From positions 33,953,327 through 34,017,326 of the forward strand of contig CM029658.1 of NCBI GenBank assembly GCA_017311315.1: a DNA stretch of 64,000 nt. The letters run 5' to 3'. Of this stretch, positions 33,853-44,722 are shown piece by piece (the stretch's first letter is position 1; every line of letters starts with the position of its first letter). Both the position numbers and the translations under genes were made by a program. The notes under the pieces were generated by a model. That model was given only the letters and a program-made list of their open reading frames with translations. It was not told the DNA's origin and searched no databases. Origin of the DNA: Dendrocalamus latiflorus. Its lineage: Eukaryota; Streptophyta; Magnoliopsida; Poales; Poaceae.

Positions 33853-35910
33853 TGTTGGACCGAATGGCGACAGAGGGTGGTAAATGTCGACTTTTAAAAA
33901 TGCAACCAAAGTACTCACGACACTCTGTTCTCCGATAGCTAGCAATGCTATGAAGTGAGCAAAATGGAAAAATTACTTGAAATGCCAAGAAAACAGACAA
34001 TAAGATTCTCCTCCAAAAATTTGACTTCACTGACCAAGGGCTGAAATCTGCACTGCTATTCGGCTGAAAACTGCACTACAATCTAGCTGAAAAACTGCAC
34101 TTCAATTGGCTGAAAACAGCACTGCAAATTAGCTGAAATCTGCACTTCAATTGGCTGAAAACAGCACTGCAAATTAGCTGAAAACTGCACTTCAATTGGC
34201 TGAAAACAGCACTGCAAATTGGCTGAAAACTGCTGTGAAGAAGTGCTGAAAACAGCAGTAAATCTGCAGAGAAAAGAGACACACAATGCAGTCCAAAAAT
34301 GCAGAAAACAGAGACTGAAAATCACAGTTTTCTGCAGACCAAACAACAGTGTACAGTACTTACTGCAGCCACCTGAAAACTGAAAAAATTGATGAGTTCT
34401 TGCTGATTTCTTCAGGTCTAACAAATGGGACTGAGAACTAAATAGTAGGATGACCTTAGAAACCAAAGCATACAACTAAAAAGCCAATGAGATGAAGTCT
34501 GAACAGAAATTCAAAAATCTGAAAACTGACATGGGAAGAGACTAAAATTTTGATTGCTCATCAAGCCTTGAACCATTGCTCATGATACTTTGCAAACATG
34601 TTAGCAATCAACTCAGGAGCCCATACCTCAAATACCATGTCACCTTATGAAGGGAATCGAGAATTAAACCAAAACCCTAGAAATGGTTGAAAAGTACAGA
34701 GTGCAACACACAAATCTAAATTCCCACTCAATCCCTGAATCTTTGGTCATGAGCTTTTGAAGATAAGTTAGCAATAATAAAAGGACTTCTCAGACCAAAA
34801 ATCAGACCATCTCTCCAAGGGAATCAAGTAATCCAACAAAACCTTAGAAGAGGAAAATAAGAACAGAGGAGGCTGATTGAGAGAAACTGAGATTACAGGA
34901 GATTAGCTCTTGGGAAAATTGATCATATGATCTTTTGGCACTATCCCAACTTAGAGCAACTCATTTTGGCACTCCACAGCAACAAACAACAAGAAACACA
35001 CAAACTCAAAGATTAAGCCAAGAAAGCATCGAAGGAAAAATGCATGAACAGAATAAACTTCAGATTTTTCATTCCATGAAGCAAAAGGAATACAAAGACG
35101 TCCCGATACCACTGGACATTAGAACAAGGAAGTGATTACAAGACTCTCCACTCAATCCTCTCCTTTCCAAGCCAAGAACTCAAGAACACCTTACATGCTT
35201 GGAGGATGAACTCACAGAGAGAACTACGAAGGGAGACAAGAGTACAGACCAATCTCTGCCTCTCCTACCAACTCCACCAACTAAAGCCCCCAAAGCAAAA
35301 GACCTCTACAAAATCTCTTTTGACTCAAATGAAACCCTAATTCCCTCTAGAATCCATATTGAGGGCATGCAACCCCTCCACCTATTTATAGCCTTGGCTA
35401 ACGGGTCTCCGCCCCGTTACGCCCGCTAAATCCAACGGAGCCCGCTCCCGCTTGTGCAGCCTTGCGAATTTCCCGATTCGCCCCTCCTGCACCTTCCGGG
35501 AAGCTTCCGCGCTTCTTGCCTCGCACGCCTCGCAACCACCTCGAGTCCACGTCGTCTTCGACACATCCCGACTGTTCTGACCTCAGCGCCACCTGCGCCT
35601 AGTCCGGTCCACCGTGTCTCGCCACGACTCCGCCTCGACGTCCTGCAGCCACGCAGACAAGAAACACATCAAATAGCACCGCTCGATACATGAAAGTGTA
35701 AATAGCATCATACTTATGACAGATGAAGTCCAAACCTGTCGGATCAAAGAATCAGCGTCCTAATCCCATATGACTAAGTTTGACCAAATCCGACCGAGCC
35801 CGAGTGCACCACGCACCGTCAAGGTCCGAACCACCCAAACCAAACTCAACTCTCATAACCAATGTCAATTACTCATCATATACATGTGGTCACCTCCACA
35901 TGGTCCATCA
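33853..35910 (-). repeat. solo copia LTR with TSD GTCTT
   Basis: Plus strand reads TGTTGGACCG...CCATCA, bordered by GTCTT on both sides (33848-33852 and 35911-35915). It is related to the LTR at 44723-47365: shared start (TGTnGGAnCGGAAATGGC), CTCCGATAGCTA, late CTCATCA and CCTCCACATGGTC. No internal region remains, so it arose by LTR-LTR recombination. It lies wholly inside an intron of the coiled-coil ORF. Confidence 0.85.
34094..34230. repeat. 45-bp tandem repeat, three units, within the solo LTR
   Basis: Units alternate CTGCACTTCAATTGGCTGAA and AACAGCACTGCAAATTAGCT. The relative LTR at 44723-47365 has a different CTGCAATCTGAAAAATAG array at the equivalent place. Confidence 0.8.
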
Positions 35911-36627
35911 GTCTTTTAAGAACTTTCTGACTAACTTTACTCTATTTGCAGAGGCAACATCGAAATAAAGTGACTCCAAGAAGCTTCAACTCGAAGTCAA
36001 GAGGAGACAAAGTCAATGAAGGTCAATCTTCAAGACAACGTTTCACTCTTAAACAACTTACTCGGTGGGCTTGGTGCTGATGAGGACGTTACTCTTCTTG
36101 AAGACACCATGACTACCCACAGCAGTACAATTGGGCAATAAGTCGGAGCTTTAGAGAAGCTCATAAACACTTTGAAAACCAACCAGGCTAATTTATTAAG
36201 GGCCTGTTTGGGACTGCTCCGCTCCAGCTTTTTCAACTCTGCTCCAACTTGTCTAGCCAAACGGGACCAACTCCAAGAACTCTGCTCCAAGAAAAAGGTG
36301 GAGTTGAAGGCCTACTCCACATTTTTTTTGGAGCTCCTCAAGAGGTACTCTAGAAACTGAAGTTTTGTATCTCCTCATAGAGTTGGGAGAAAATTACCCA
36401 CCACTGCCATTACATAGTTCCTCTCCTCCATACCCACCCGCGCAACTCCTCTCCTCCCCCACCCACCCGCGCCGCTCCTCTTCCGCCGCCACCGCAAGCC
36501 CTCGGCGCCTCTCCCCCTCCTCCTCCTCCACGCCGGGATCTCCTCCTCCCGCACGCTCCCACAGCAGCCAGAGCTCTCCCTGCCCCATCCTCCCGGCTCC
36601 CCGTGCCCGTTGTGCTCCGTCGCCGCC

Positions 36628-37130
36628 ATGGTGCTCTCCAAGCCCCTTCTCTCCCGCTTCCTCCCCTTTCCCCTTCGCCTCCCCATCCGCTTCCTCTGCC
36701 TCGCCACCCCCACTGACCGCCGAGCGCCGCCTCCGCAAGCGCCGCCTCCGCGTGGAGCCCCCCAACTCCCGCGGCCCGACACCCCAGCGCGTCCCCGGCG
36801 GGCCCCGCCCCGGCTCCAACCCCAACGCCCCCAAGCTCCCCGAGCCCGCCTCCATCCTCTCCGGCAAGCGCCTCGACCTCCACCGCCGCATCCTCGCGCT
36901 CGTCCGCGAGAACGACCTCGACGAGGCCGCGCTCCTCACCCGCCACTCCATCTACTCCAACTGCCGCCCCACCGTCTTCGCCTGCAACGCCGTCCTCGCC
37001 GCGCTCCTCCGCCAGGCGCGCTACGTCGACCTCCTCTCGCTCCACCGCTTCGTCACTCAGGCTTTCGTCGCGCCCACCGTCGCCACGCACAACCTCCTTC
37101 TCCAGGCCTACTGCGACGAGGCCTGGATGT
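36628..37130 (+). pseudogene. captured 5' part of a PPR protein gene
   Basis: ATG at 36628 in strong context (GCCGCCATGG) opens a transit-peptide-like start (MVLSKPLLSRFLPFPLRLP). About 30 codons on, the homologous frame shifts by one: the next recognisable sequence (LTAERRLRKRRLRVEPPNSR) is in another phase. Then come LDLHRRILALVRENDLDEAA and CNAVLAALLRQARYVDLLSL, the helical A/B pattern of pentatricopeptide repeats, and THNLLLQAYCDE, where homology ends. PPR proteins bind organellar RNA, and the start suggests mitochondrial targeting. The frameshift and truncation make it a fragment. Very high GC compared with the AT-rich surroundings supports capture from elsewhere. Confidence 0.7.
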
Positions 37131-37729
37131 ATCAGTCAACTTTCAATTTTCAATTTTGCATATTGCTAAGCAAGATGATGCAGATTTCACAAAGGGTTAG
37201 ATTAAGAGGATCTGGTATGCTTGATGGGGTATACAACTGAAGCTTCCCTGTAGTTTGTCATGGTGTTTGTATGTATGGATAGATGTGTTTGATTGGTAGT
37301 TTGTATATACCCATAACAGAGAAGATAATGGGAAGAATTATGTTTGATTGGTAGTTTGTATATACCATAACAGATGAGGATCTGGTATGCTTGATGGTAG
37401 TTTGTGCATACCATAAAGAGCTTTGAGAATCTTGAAGTTTCTTGTTGCCTCTCATTTGTGTCGAGGGGCATCTTTGATCAGCTATTTTTGCTTTGTTCAC
37501 TTCTCTCTTCTATTTTACCAATACCAAACAATCATTACCTTTTTACTTCATTTGGATTGCTATTAATATATGTTGGTTTGTGTGGATATGTATTGACAGA
37601 AATATGTTTCCTTTTTTCATATAAGACAACTGGGAGTACATTTATTTTATCAGTAGTCAATTGTTGATTCTTGGAGCAGTAATGCTTTAAGTTTTAATCT
37701 TGCTTGAGTATGAACATTGGATTTTGTGC
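37131..37729. other. linker between captured fragments
   Basis: AT-rich, with duplicated blocks GAGGATCTGGTATGCTTGAT and TTTGATTGGTAGTTTGTATA. It ends in an acceptor-like TTTTGTGCAG at 37721-37730, just before the ankyrin frame, so it may be intron sequence. Confidence 0.4.
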
Positions 37730-37734
37730 AGTGG

Positions 37735-38301
37735 ATACATTTACTAAGTTCTTTAGTAATAGAAATGACACAGGAATTGTTGCAGTGGAACCCAGCACTT
37801 GTGAAAGAGGTTGATGATTCAGGAAGTACTCCTCTTCACTATGTTGCATCTGTTGGAAACATTTCAGCATTGAAGCTGTTATTGCGATATGGTACATCTC
37901 CAGCATATGTCCCAGATTCAAATGGCCTATTTCCTGTACATGTAGCTGCTAAAATGGGATATGGTCAACTGATCCATGAACTCTCCAAACACTGCCCAGA
38001 TTGTGATGAAATGCTTGACAGTAAAGGAAGAAATTTCCTACATATTGCTGTTGAGCATAAGAAATGGAAAGTTGTTTGGCATTTCTGTGGTACTCCAGAA
38101 CTCGAAAGAATGATGAATGTCATGGATTATGAAGGGAATACAGCTCTGCATCTTGCAGTCAAGAATGCAGACCAGATGATAGTGAGCCTTTTGATGGCAA
38201 ATAAAGTTGTACTGCCGAATATAGTGAACAACCAGGGCCTCACTGCCTTAGATCTTGCGGTACTGGCCACTGACAAAGGATGGACAATTATTTTGGTTTA
38301 A
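37735..38301 (+). pseudogene. captured ankyrin-repeat fragment
   Basis: Open frame of about 185 codons ending at TAA 38299-38301. Five consecutive ankyrin motifs are visible: GSTPLHYVASVGN, GLFPVHVAAKMGY, GRNFLHIAVEHKK, GNTALHLAVKNAD and GLTALDLAVLATD. The spacing and the sequence resemble the plant ACD6-type family (ankyrin repeats followed by a membrane PGG domain). The N-terminal repeats and any membrane part are missing, and the last residues (after DKGW) diverge, marking the capture border. The frame is undamaged, so a peptide could be made if transcribed. Confidence 0.75.
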
Positions 38302-39186
38302 ACTACTCTCTAGTTATCTATGGATAATTATTTGTATTTGAATGATGGACTTTGTTAATTATCTATCATGCACGTTGCAATTTATGGGACAAAAGGACGG
38401 AATTATTTGACCAAAATATTTGTTTTTTGGTTTTCTCGAATAAATTAATTTTGATTATAATATTTTACATCATATTTCAATTGGCAAAAAAAAATTCAGT
38501 TACATATGCTCCGCAGACATCAAAATATACACCAAACATCATTCAGGGGCACATTGGACCTTTCTCAGGGAAACCTCGCATTCCTGGAGCTGGAGCTAGC
38601 TGCATGCCAAATAGGACCACCTGCTCCAGGAACTCCACAGTAGAGCTGCTCCATGGTGGAGTTGGTGGAGCAGAGTTGGAAAAACTGGAGCAGAGCAGTC
38701 CCAAACAGGCCCTAAAAGAAGTAGTCAAAAGTGAAGTAAGATATGCCTTGGCAAAACTCAAGGCACATGATCGTACATTCAACCTTCAATTGATTGAAGA
38801 TGAGTTTGACTGCTCTGGTGCAGAAGCGACTCGTCTAATCGAACAAGTAGAGCCAATCAATCAAAAGGTTGTGGAGGAGATGTAGATAGGATCTCCTTTG
38901 TCAGAGTAGTTTGTAATAGGAAACTTTATGAAAATAAGTCTTGTGCTAATGTAATTTAAATCTTCCTTCTTTCTGTAAATTATCTTGTTGAGTAGTTAGT
39001 AATCGTAAGACAAAAAAGGAAATGAAAGAAGAAAAAATTAAGACTAAGAATGGAAGTAATATGAATAACTCTAATCCAGCCTCTGGCTATTTACTTAGTT
39101 TATATGAATAAACTAAGCAAATGGTGTGACATAGGGTTTGTGGAAAACAGAGCGGTTCATGTGACTATCGTTGTCAACTTCGATTG

Positions 39187-39535
39187 TCGTGTTCTGGTAG
39201 CAAAAGTTAGGAATAAGTCGACGCTAGGAAGTTACTTCTAGTAGACATGACCACATATAGAGAGGAAAAGCTTTGACTAGGTGACGTTACCTTTCTTCGA
39301 CTAGGTTAATCAAATCGAAAGCATAAACGAGATCAGGACAAACACTCAGAGTTCCTTCTTTTAAATTTGTTCGACTTGTCTTAGTAAACTCAATTGTGTT
39401 GTACTGACAACAAGAGTTGGAAACAGAACGACGCAAAGAAGTTCTTTCTAATGGGCAGAACCACGTACAGAAAGGAAAGACTTCGACTAGGTGATGAATC
39501 CTTCTCTGATTAGGTTTAACAAATTGAATTTACCA
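39187..39535. repeat. two diverged tandem copies, about 200-bp period
   Basis: 39187-39330 and 39390-39535 share GAAGTTnCTTCTA, GACCAC(A/G)TA, AGAnAGGAAA and TTCGACTAGGT in the same order. It lies between the coiled-coil ORF and the integrase remnant, as in the non-coding 3' region of Tat-type elements. Confidence 0.6.
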
Positions 39536-39739
39536 AAAGTAACCAAACAAACAAAAAGAAAGCCCTACTCAATATATGACAATAAAGATTGAATAAAAAT
39601 GAATATTTTATTAAAAGAGTAGAAATGTTATACATAGAATTTATGTAGTTGTTCTATATTTCAAGAGTTTGAGAGTATCTGGCCATCTTCCATAGCATGT
39701 CATACAGAATCTAGTCATGTAACTTCGACCACTATGTAA

Positions 39740-40440
39740 GAACCTTCTCACTTAGGGAAAGTTTGCTCCAATTAGACTGGAATTGAATTTTCTTCAACAC
39801 CAAGTCACCTACAGCTATAAGGTTGGACCTTATGATCGTAGTATCTACGTAGAGCTTGTTGGTAGACCGCTGAATGGATTAAGGCTTGATTTATTTTTTC
39901 TTCAAATAGGTTAATGTCATCTGCTCGAAGTTACTGTTGCTTAGAGTCGTTGAAGTTCTTGACCCTTGTCGACCGAATCTTTAGTTCTAGAGGAAGTACA
40001 GCTTTAGCCCCAAAAACTAAGAAAAGAGGTGTTTTACCTGTTACCCAACTAGGAGTCATGCGAACTACCCATGACACTGAAGGTAATTCTTATACCCAAG
40101 CCCTTGAGCGCTTTACAAGCTGGTCGAAGACTCGAGTCTTAATCCCTTGTATTATTTGGCCATTCGCTCTTTCGACTACCTTGTGCTTTGAGGATGGGCG
40201 ACAAAGGCATAACATAATTTGGTACCCAATCCTTCATAAAATTATTAGAATTTTGCACTCAAAAATTACTTACCATTGTCTGTAATTATTCGACTTGGGA
40301 CTCCAAATCGAGTAATCATGCTTATCGTCATAAACCTTTTAGCGGCTTCCGTTGTTATCCCAGTTACATGTTCGGTTTTAATCCATTTTATGAACATGTC
40401 AATAGCCACAAAAAGTAATTTGAAGCCTCTTGGTAGATTA
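39740..40440 (-). pseudogene. Tat-lineage gypsy integrase remnant
   Basis: Minus-strand translation, across frame breaks and stops, gives the integrase core: LLFVAIDMFIKWIKTEHV, RFGVPSRIITDNG (catalytic Asp strands), then VERANGQIIQGIKTRVFDQL (containing the catalytic Glu), TPSWVTGKTPLFLVFGAKAV, and a C-terminal QALRRYYDHKVQP. This wording (KWIEAEP, NRIITDNGSQF, ERANG) is characteristic of Tat-type Ty3/gypsy elements rather than chromoviruses. At its right edge (about 40432) it is replaced by the leader-like copy B. Non-functional. Confidence 0.75.
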
Positions 40441-41700
40441 ATAGATATAAAATTATTATTTCTGTTGTATAGATGGAGAACATAACTCTCTTCAGGGTTA
40501 AAAATGAGGGGTTAAATGGTTTAATCAGGGTTTGTGCCCAACTTAGAAAGTGTAGGGAATTTTGTGTAGTTTCCAAACTAGTATGGTTTACCATGTTAGG
40601 GTCTCTAAGGTGAGAGTTATGGTATTTTTATTACTGGGATAGCAGGGGATGACTGCTCGGTAAAGAGGTATTAGGGGATCGGTAAGTGTGTAGAAATGGT
40701 ATAGTTTTGTTTGTTGTTTTTGTATTTCTGTGATATGTTGTTGAGACTAGAATTTACTATAGGAGGAGTAGCTTCAAGGTTGTTGTTGTCTTCATATCAC
40801 CTCTTGCCTCGTTTGTAGAAAAGGTAAGTGCATAGTAGAATAGTAACACATATTGTTGATATTGCTATTTTTATGTTAATAGCACAATTAACATGCAGCT
40901 GTACTTTTTTATCCATGCTTTCTACAATGCTCTTATAATGTTGATAGGGACTAATGAATGAAAAGATCATTTAATTTGCATATTGAACATGCATGTTGAA
41001 AAGAGGCGACTTGTGTGACCCTCTAGAGCCTACTTTGTGTGGGCGACCCATGGGAGTGGGTATTAAAAGACCTACTTCAGTAGGCACTTGCATAGGAGTG
41101 GAGGTAAGACCTATATGAAAAAGGACAGGGTAAGAGTGGCCAATTTATGGGTGAATACTCTGCTATACCGATATAAGCGAAAGAGAGAAGAGGAGACAAG
41201 AGCATTGCATCCATGAAAAGATAAAAGAGACGATGAATTATGTGAATGATATAAATGACTTAGGATTGGAAACTTAATGAAGTAAAATTGACCTAGAATT
41301 GTTCATGGCAAAAATTTGAATTTGAATAATTAATTTACCTTAAACAAATTTGACACACTAGTGTACAGTAGGTTGGGATTGGATCATGCATTGCATTTAT
41401 GTTTCCGTTAGCTTGTGCCTTTGTTTATAAATATTGAGATGTTTCCTATATTAGTATTACAAGATTGATTTGAGACTATTGAGCTGAATTGTGGTTGATG
41501 TTTTTGGTGGTCAGTGATGGTAAGGGGTAGATGCTATGGACATGGTAGAGGTTGTGGCTGTGGTCATGAGCATGGCCTGGTTGAGGGAAATGTTGGAGAG
41601 GCGAGTGAGAAAGTCATTTTGGCTACTCAGACAGCGTTGGAGCACAGGCGGGGCTGGCCGCCTTGCTGCAAGCACATTAGAGGGAGATCCTTGAGCTTTG
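40432..41700 (+). repeat. gypsy-like leader segment, copy B (internally deleted)
   Basis: Matches copy A (28975-31115) but lacks about 620 bp: the sequence jumps at 41262 from AAATGAC straight to TTAGGATTG, joining points that in copy A are at about 30062 and 30681 and share TGAC. Confidence 0.7.
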
Positions 41701-41809
41701 TCAACAGCTACAGGCAGCTCCTAGTATTGGTGCACTTGTTATTGTCCCTGTTGCTGCATCGATTCCATTGGAGGTGAGGATGAGCCTTCGCAAGTGGATG
41801 GCAATTCGT

Positions 41810-43770
41810 CTGCTCCTGCTCTTCGCCTCCTCTTCTCTTCCTCCCCACTCTCTACCTCTCAAGTCTCAAGTGATTATAGGGGAACAATAGGCGAATGGAG
41901 GATGCTAAAGACAACGGGGTTTCAGGGCAGGATGGTGGTTGGGGTGGGGGGAGGCTAGGACGGCGGTGGCAGCTGAGGTGTCAGGGGCAGAGGCTAGGAT
42001 GGCAGTGACAGCTAGGGCAGCTGGGGCAGAGGCCAGGTCAACGGTGGGGCTGGTAGTGGTACACCTATGAGAGGATCGGCAGCGATAACATCTACAGGTA
42101 TGAATATGAATCACATGATTTTAATGTAATTAGTAGTAGCAAATTGGCTGATGTTGCTTGCATGCAAATTGGGCAGAGGCCAATTGCTGATCATCATGCT
42201 GCACCTGCCAGTGCCATGGCTTTATTTTGCATTAACTAATGAAGCTAGCTTTGCTCAGAGCTACAAAAGCATCGCTGCTGCTATCCGTGCTGCTTTGAAT
42301 AACAAAGGATATTCCATTAGTAGCATAAGCATTAGTGTGTATTCATGTCAAAGACTTTGCTAATTCAGGTTGCAACTGATTTTATCATGGATGTGGTGTG
42401 ATGTATATGCATGTGATTCCTAATATCGGCCAATTTTAAACCAATAATGCAACCGATTATCGGCCGAATCGGTGGTTTTCGGCCGATATTTGTTTGAAAT
42501 TCAAATGTTGATTTGAAATTTGTGGTCGAAAACTTCCGAAATTGTTCCGATTATCAGTGACACATTAGTTATATTGCCCCCCTCCCCCGGGTAAAAACTG
42601 AAAACGGTTTTGAAAACCCTGGTTGGCATAGAGGCCACAGTCGATGCTTAGAATGCCTGCACAGCACGGCAGGTTAAATTAACAGAAATTGCAGAGGTAC
42701 AAGTGAACCTGAAGTTCAGTGGATGCATATTTTGCATGGACACACGGCCCAGCAAGGTCCATCTACCTGGTTGACCAGCGCCAGAAAGCAATGAGGCTGA
42801 AACATAGACAGCAAAGAACACTGGCAGCAATGCCATACTGATCTTACACCTTAGAATGTCTCCCATGAAATGATTGATCTCAGTTATATAGTGCCATGTG
42901 TGCAAAGAACATGGCGTACAATGTTTCTTTCATTGATTCTTTTCTGCTGAGAACATGACCCAACAATGTGACAATCCAAGTGAATGGTGCAGAAGATTAC
43001 CATATGGCCATGCATGTTTCTTTCATGTCCACTCAGCACGAGCAAACACAATGCATATCACCAATGGAGATACTCCTACATCAATTCTTGTTTATCAAGA
43101 AGCACCCTGCTCTTTAGCATTAACTGACTCGTTCTTATGGAGTCATATGCATCGATTTTCATCGTACATGAAATCATGCCCAGCATCACTGACAAGAACC
43201 TGTAACGACTTGTTCAGTTGAATTTACCTGCAAACGGGACAGGGCTGACTTTACGTTTAGCATCCAATCAGACATAAATTCCCTTTTGACTGGAGGCAAC
43301 AAGATATGGTTTGCTAGTCTTTGAACTTGTTAAATTCCAGTTCTTTATTTTTTAGATGCGTAAACTGCAGTTCTACTGATCTTTGATAGCTCATGTTTAC
43401 AACTAGCTAATCTTGTAGCCTTATAAAAAATTTTGAAAAAAGAAACTATCAACAGCTTCCACTATCCTTGAAATATTTTACACAATATGGGAATGAGGAA
43501 CTAGAACTCAAGACGAACAATACATTACTATAAGAATAAGCGCTTTTTTATAGCGGGGAAAGGCGATCCTCTCCTCGCCTCGGTGCTCAATCAGCATATG
43601 CTACTTTGCAATCAAGTAAACACTGCAAAACCTAGCTAGGTGCTAACTAAGCTGATTGTTTCCAGGCCAAGAAGCTGTACCTCGCAGCCTTCCACTAAAT
43701 AGTGCAATCCCCATTAGAATCTGTAGATAAGTCCAAGTAATTTCAAAGGATTAACCGCACAGAAACTTAT
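41810..43770. repeat. duplicated segment, copy 2
   Basis: Collinear with 24825-26830; see the landmarks listed there. It directly follows leader copy B, an arrangement not seen around copy 1. Confidence 0.85.
42600..42836 (-). pseudogene. malectin-like receptor gene start, copy 2
   Basis: Exon 1 (42836-42767) codes an intact signal peptide MALLPVFFAVYVSASLLSG followed by AGQP and a GT donor, the same phase as the gene at 18647. Exon 2 opens after CAG at 42658 with ILSIDCGLYANQGF, then diverges into repeat DNA by about 42600. Compared with copy 1 it lacks the 8-bp frameshifting insertion. The remaining malectin, LRR and kinase parts are absent. Confidence 0.7.
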
Positions 43771-43849
43771 AACTCTATATTTGACCCCACAGACCACAAG
43801 TTTCGGATTTGCACTGCCAAGAATCTCACCAAATTCATATGACCGACTA

Positions 43850-44140
43850 TGGTCGTTACGACCACTTGGTGCTTACGACCACGCCACTCAGCCGTGATCG
43901 TATACCCATGCCATGGTCGTATGACCGACCATAGTTGTTACGACCACTCGATGCTTATGACCACATGTGTAATCTAACAATCTCGATTGGCCATAGTCGT
44001 ATAACCGACCATGGTTGTTACGACTACTCGGTGCTTATGACCACACCACTCAGCCGTGGTCGTATGACCGTGCCATGGTCGTATGACCATGTCATGGTCG
44101 TTACGACCACTTATTGCTTACGACCACCTATGTAGTCTAA
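43850..44140. repeat. tandem CGTTACGACCAC / GCTTACGACCAC array
   Basis: About three 90-110 bp units with ATGGTCGTTACGACCACT, TGCTTA(C/T)GACCAC and CAGCCGTGgTCGTATGACC. It uses the same GGTCGTAAGC-type palindromic word as the copia LTRs at 20043-23861 and the Helitron minisatellite. Confidence 0.75.
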
Positions 44141-44722
44141 CACACACGGCAACAACTCACGCGCTCATGGTTGAAAGCTGCAATTGTGAGGGCTGGAGTG
44201 TTCATATACCAAGTTGTTTCGGATGTCTGTTACGGGTGTGAAGCTACCATGCCTACATCCCGACACTTGGGCTTCAGATGTGCTTGATGAGGAAATTTGC
44301 ACAACATAAACCACTACCATTCTTACTTGTCCAGCCGGGCCGCTGTGGACGAACAGGAACAGCATTCAACACGGAACTGATACTTTGAAACCGACACAAG
44401 CATCCCTATGGGCTCACGACATTGGTTAACGAAATTAACCTGTTTTCGGCGTTGATGCCTGGCAGCCACATCGGAGGTTGCAACGGCTCCCTGACCCACA
44501 ACGCTTTCGAGCTTAACTTTTCCCTAATGTTTAGCTCCTCTCCTTTGCTCCTAAATCAAGTAGGAACCATGCAGATTAAGGTTCGGGTTTATTTGTTCAA
44601 AACTGTATGGCAGCGATTAGTGGTGGACATAGGAATTCCAAAATATGTGTTCGGATCGGAGTTAACAAAATATTATTCAGTAAAGGTCTACAGTAGCAAA
44701 AATCAAAATACAAACTGTTTTT
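44141..44722. other. no gene recognised
   Basis: Short open frames on both strands without conserved motifs. Immediately followed by the left border of a copia LTR. Confidence 0.35.

Larger units (their letters stand above)
36200..38712. mobile_element. PIF/Harbinger-like element carrying gene fragments
   Basis: 2,513 bp. Terminal inverted repeats start GGGCCTGTTTGGGACTGCTC at both ends (first 20 bases identical) and similarity extends to about 45 bp (GCTCCAG, TTTT, CAACTCTGCTCCA). Flanks are TAA (36197-36199 and 38713-38715), the PIF/Harbinger target. Deleting the element and one TAA joins the flanking coiled-coil ORF in frame, which supports the exact borders. No transposase is present. 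The interior holds a PPR gene fragment and an ankyrin-repeat fragment, so this is a Pack-type element. Confidence 0.8.
32050..38884 (+). pseudogene. intron-containing coiled-coil ORF, antisense to Tat-type pol
   Basis: Discontinuous exon-like blocks on the plus strand. One starts at ATG 32050 (basic KRRR cluster, poly-Pro). Later blocks are charged heptad-like sequence: 33281-33379, 33458-33579, 33657-33809, 35952-36199 and 38713-38884. Junctions have canonical GT/AG sites (donors at 33380, 33580 and 33810; acceptors at 33457, 33656 and 35951) and joining them keeps one frame locally. An in-frame TAG at 33743-33745 and frame breaks after 35952 show decay. Position and antisense orientation next to a Tat-lineage integrase remnant resemble the extra antisense ORFs known in some Tat/Grande-type elements (inference). 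It carries a solo LTR in one intron and a PIF-like element in its last exon. Confidence 0.5.
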
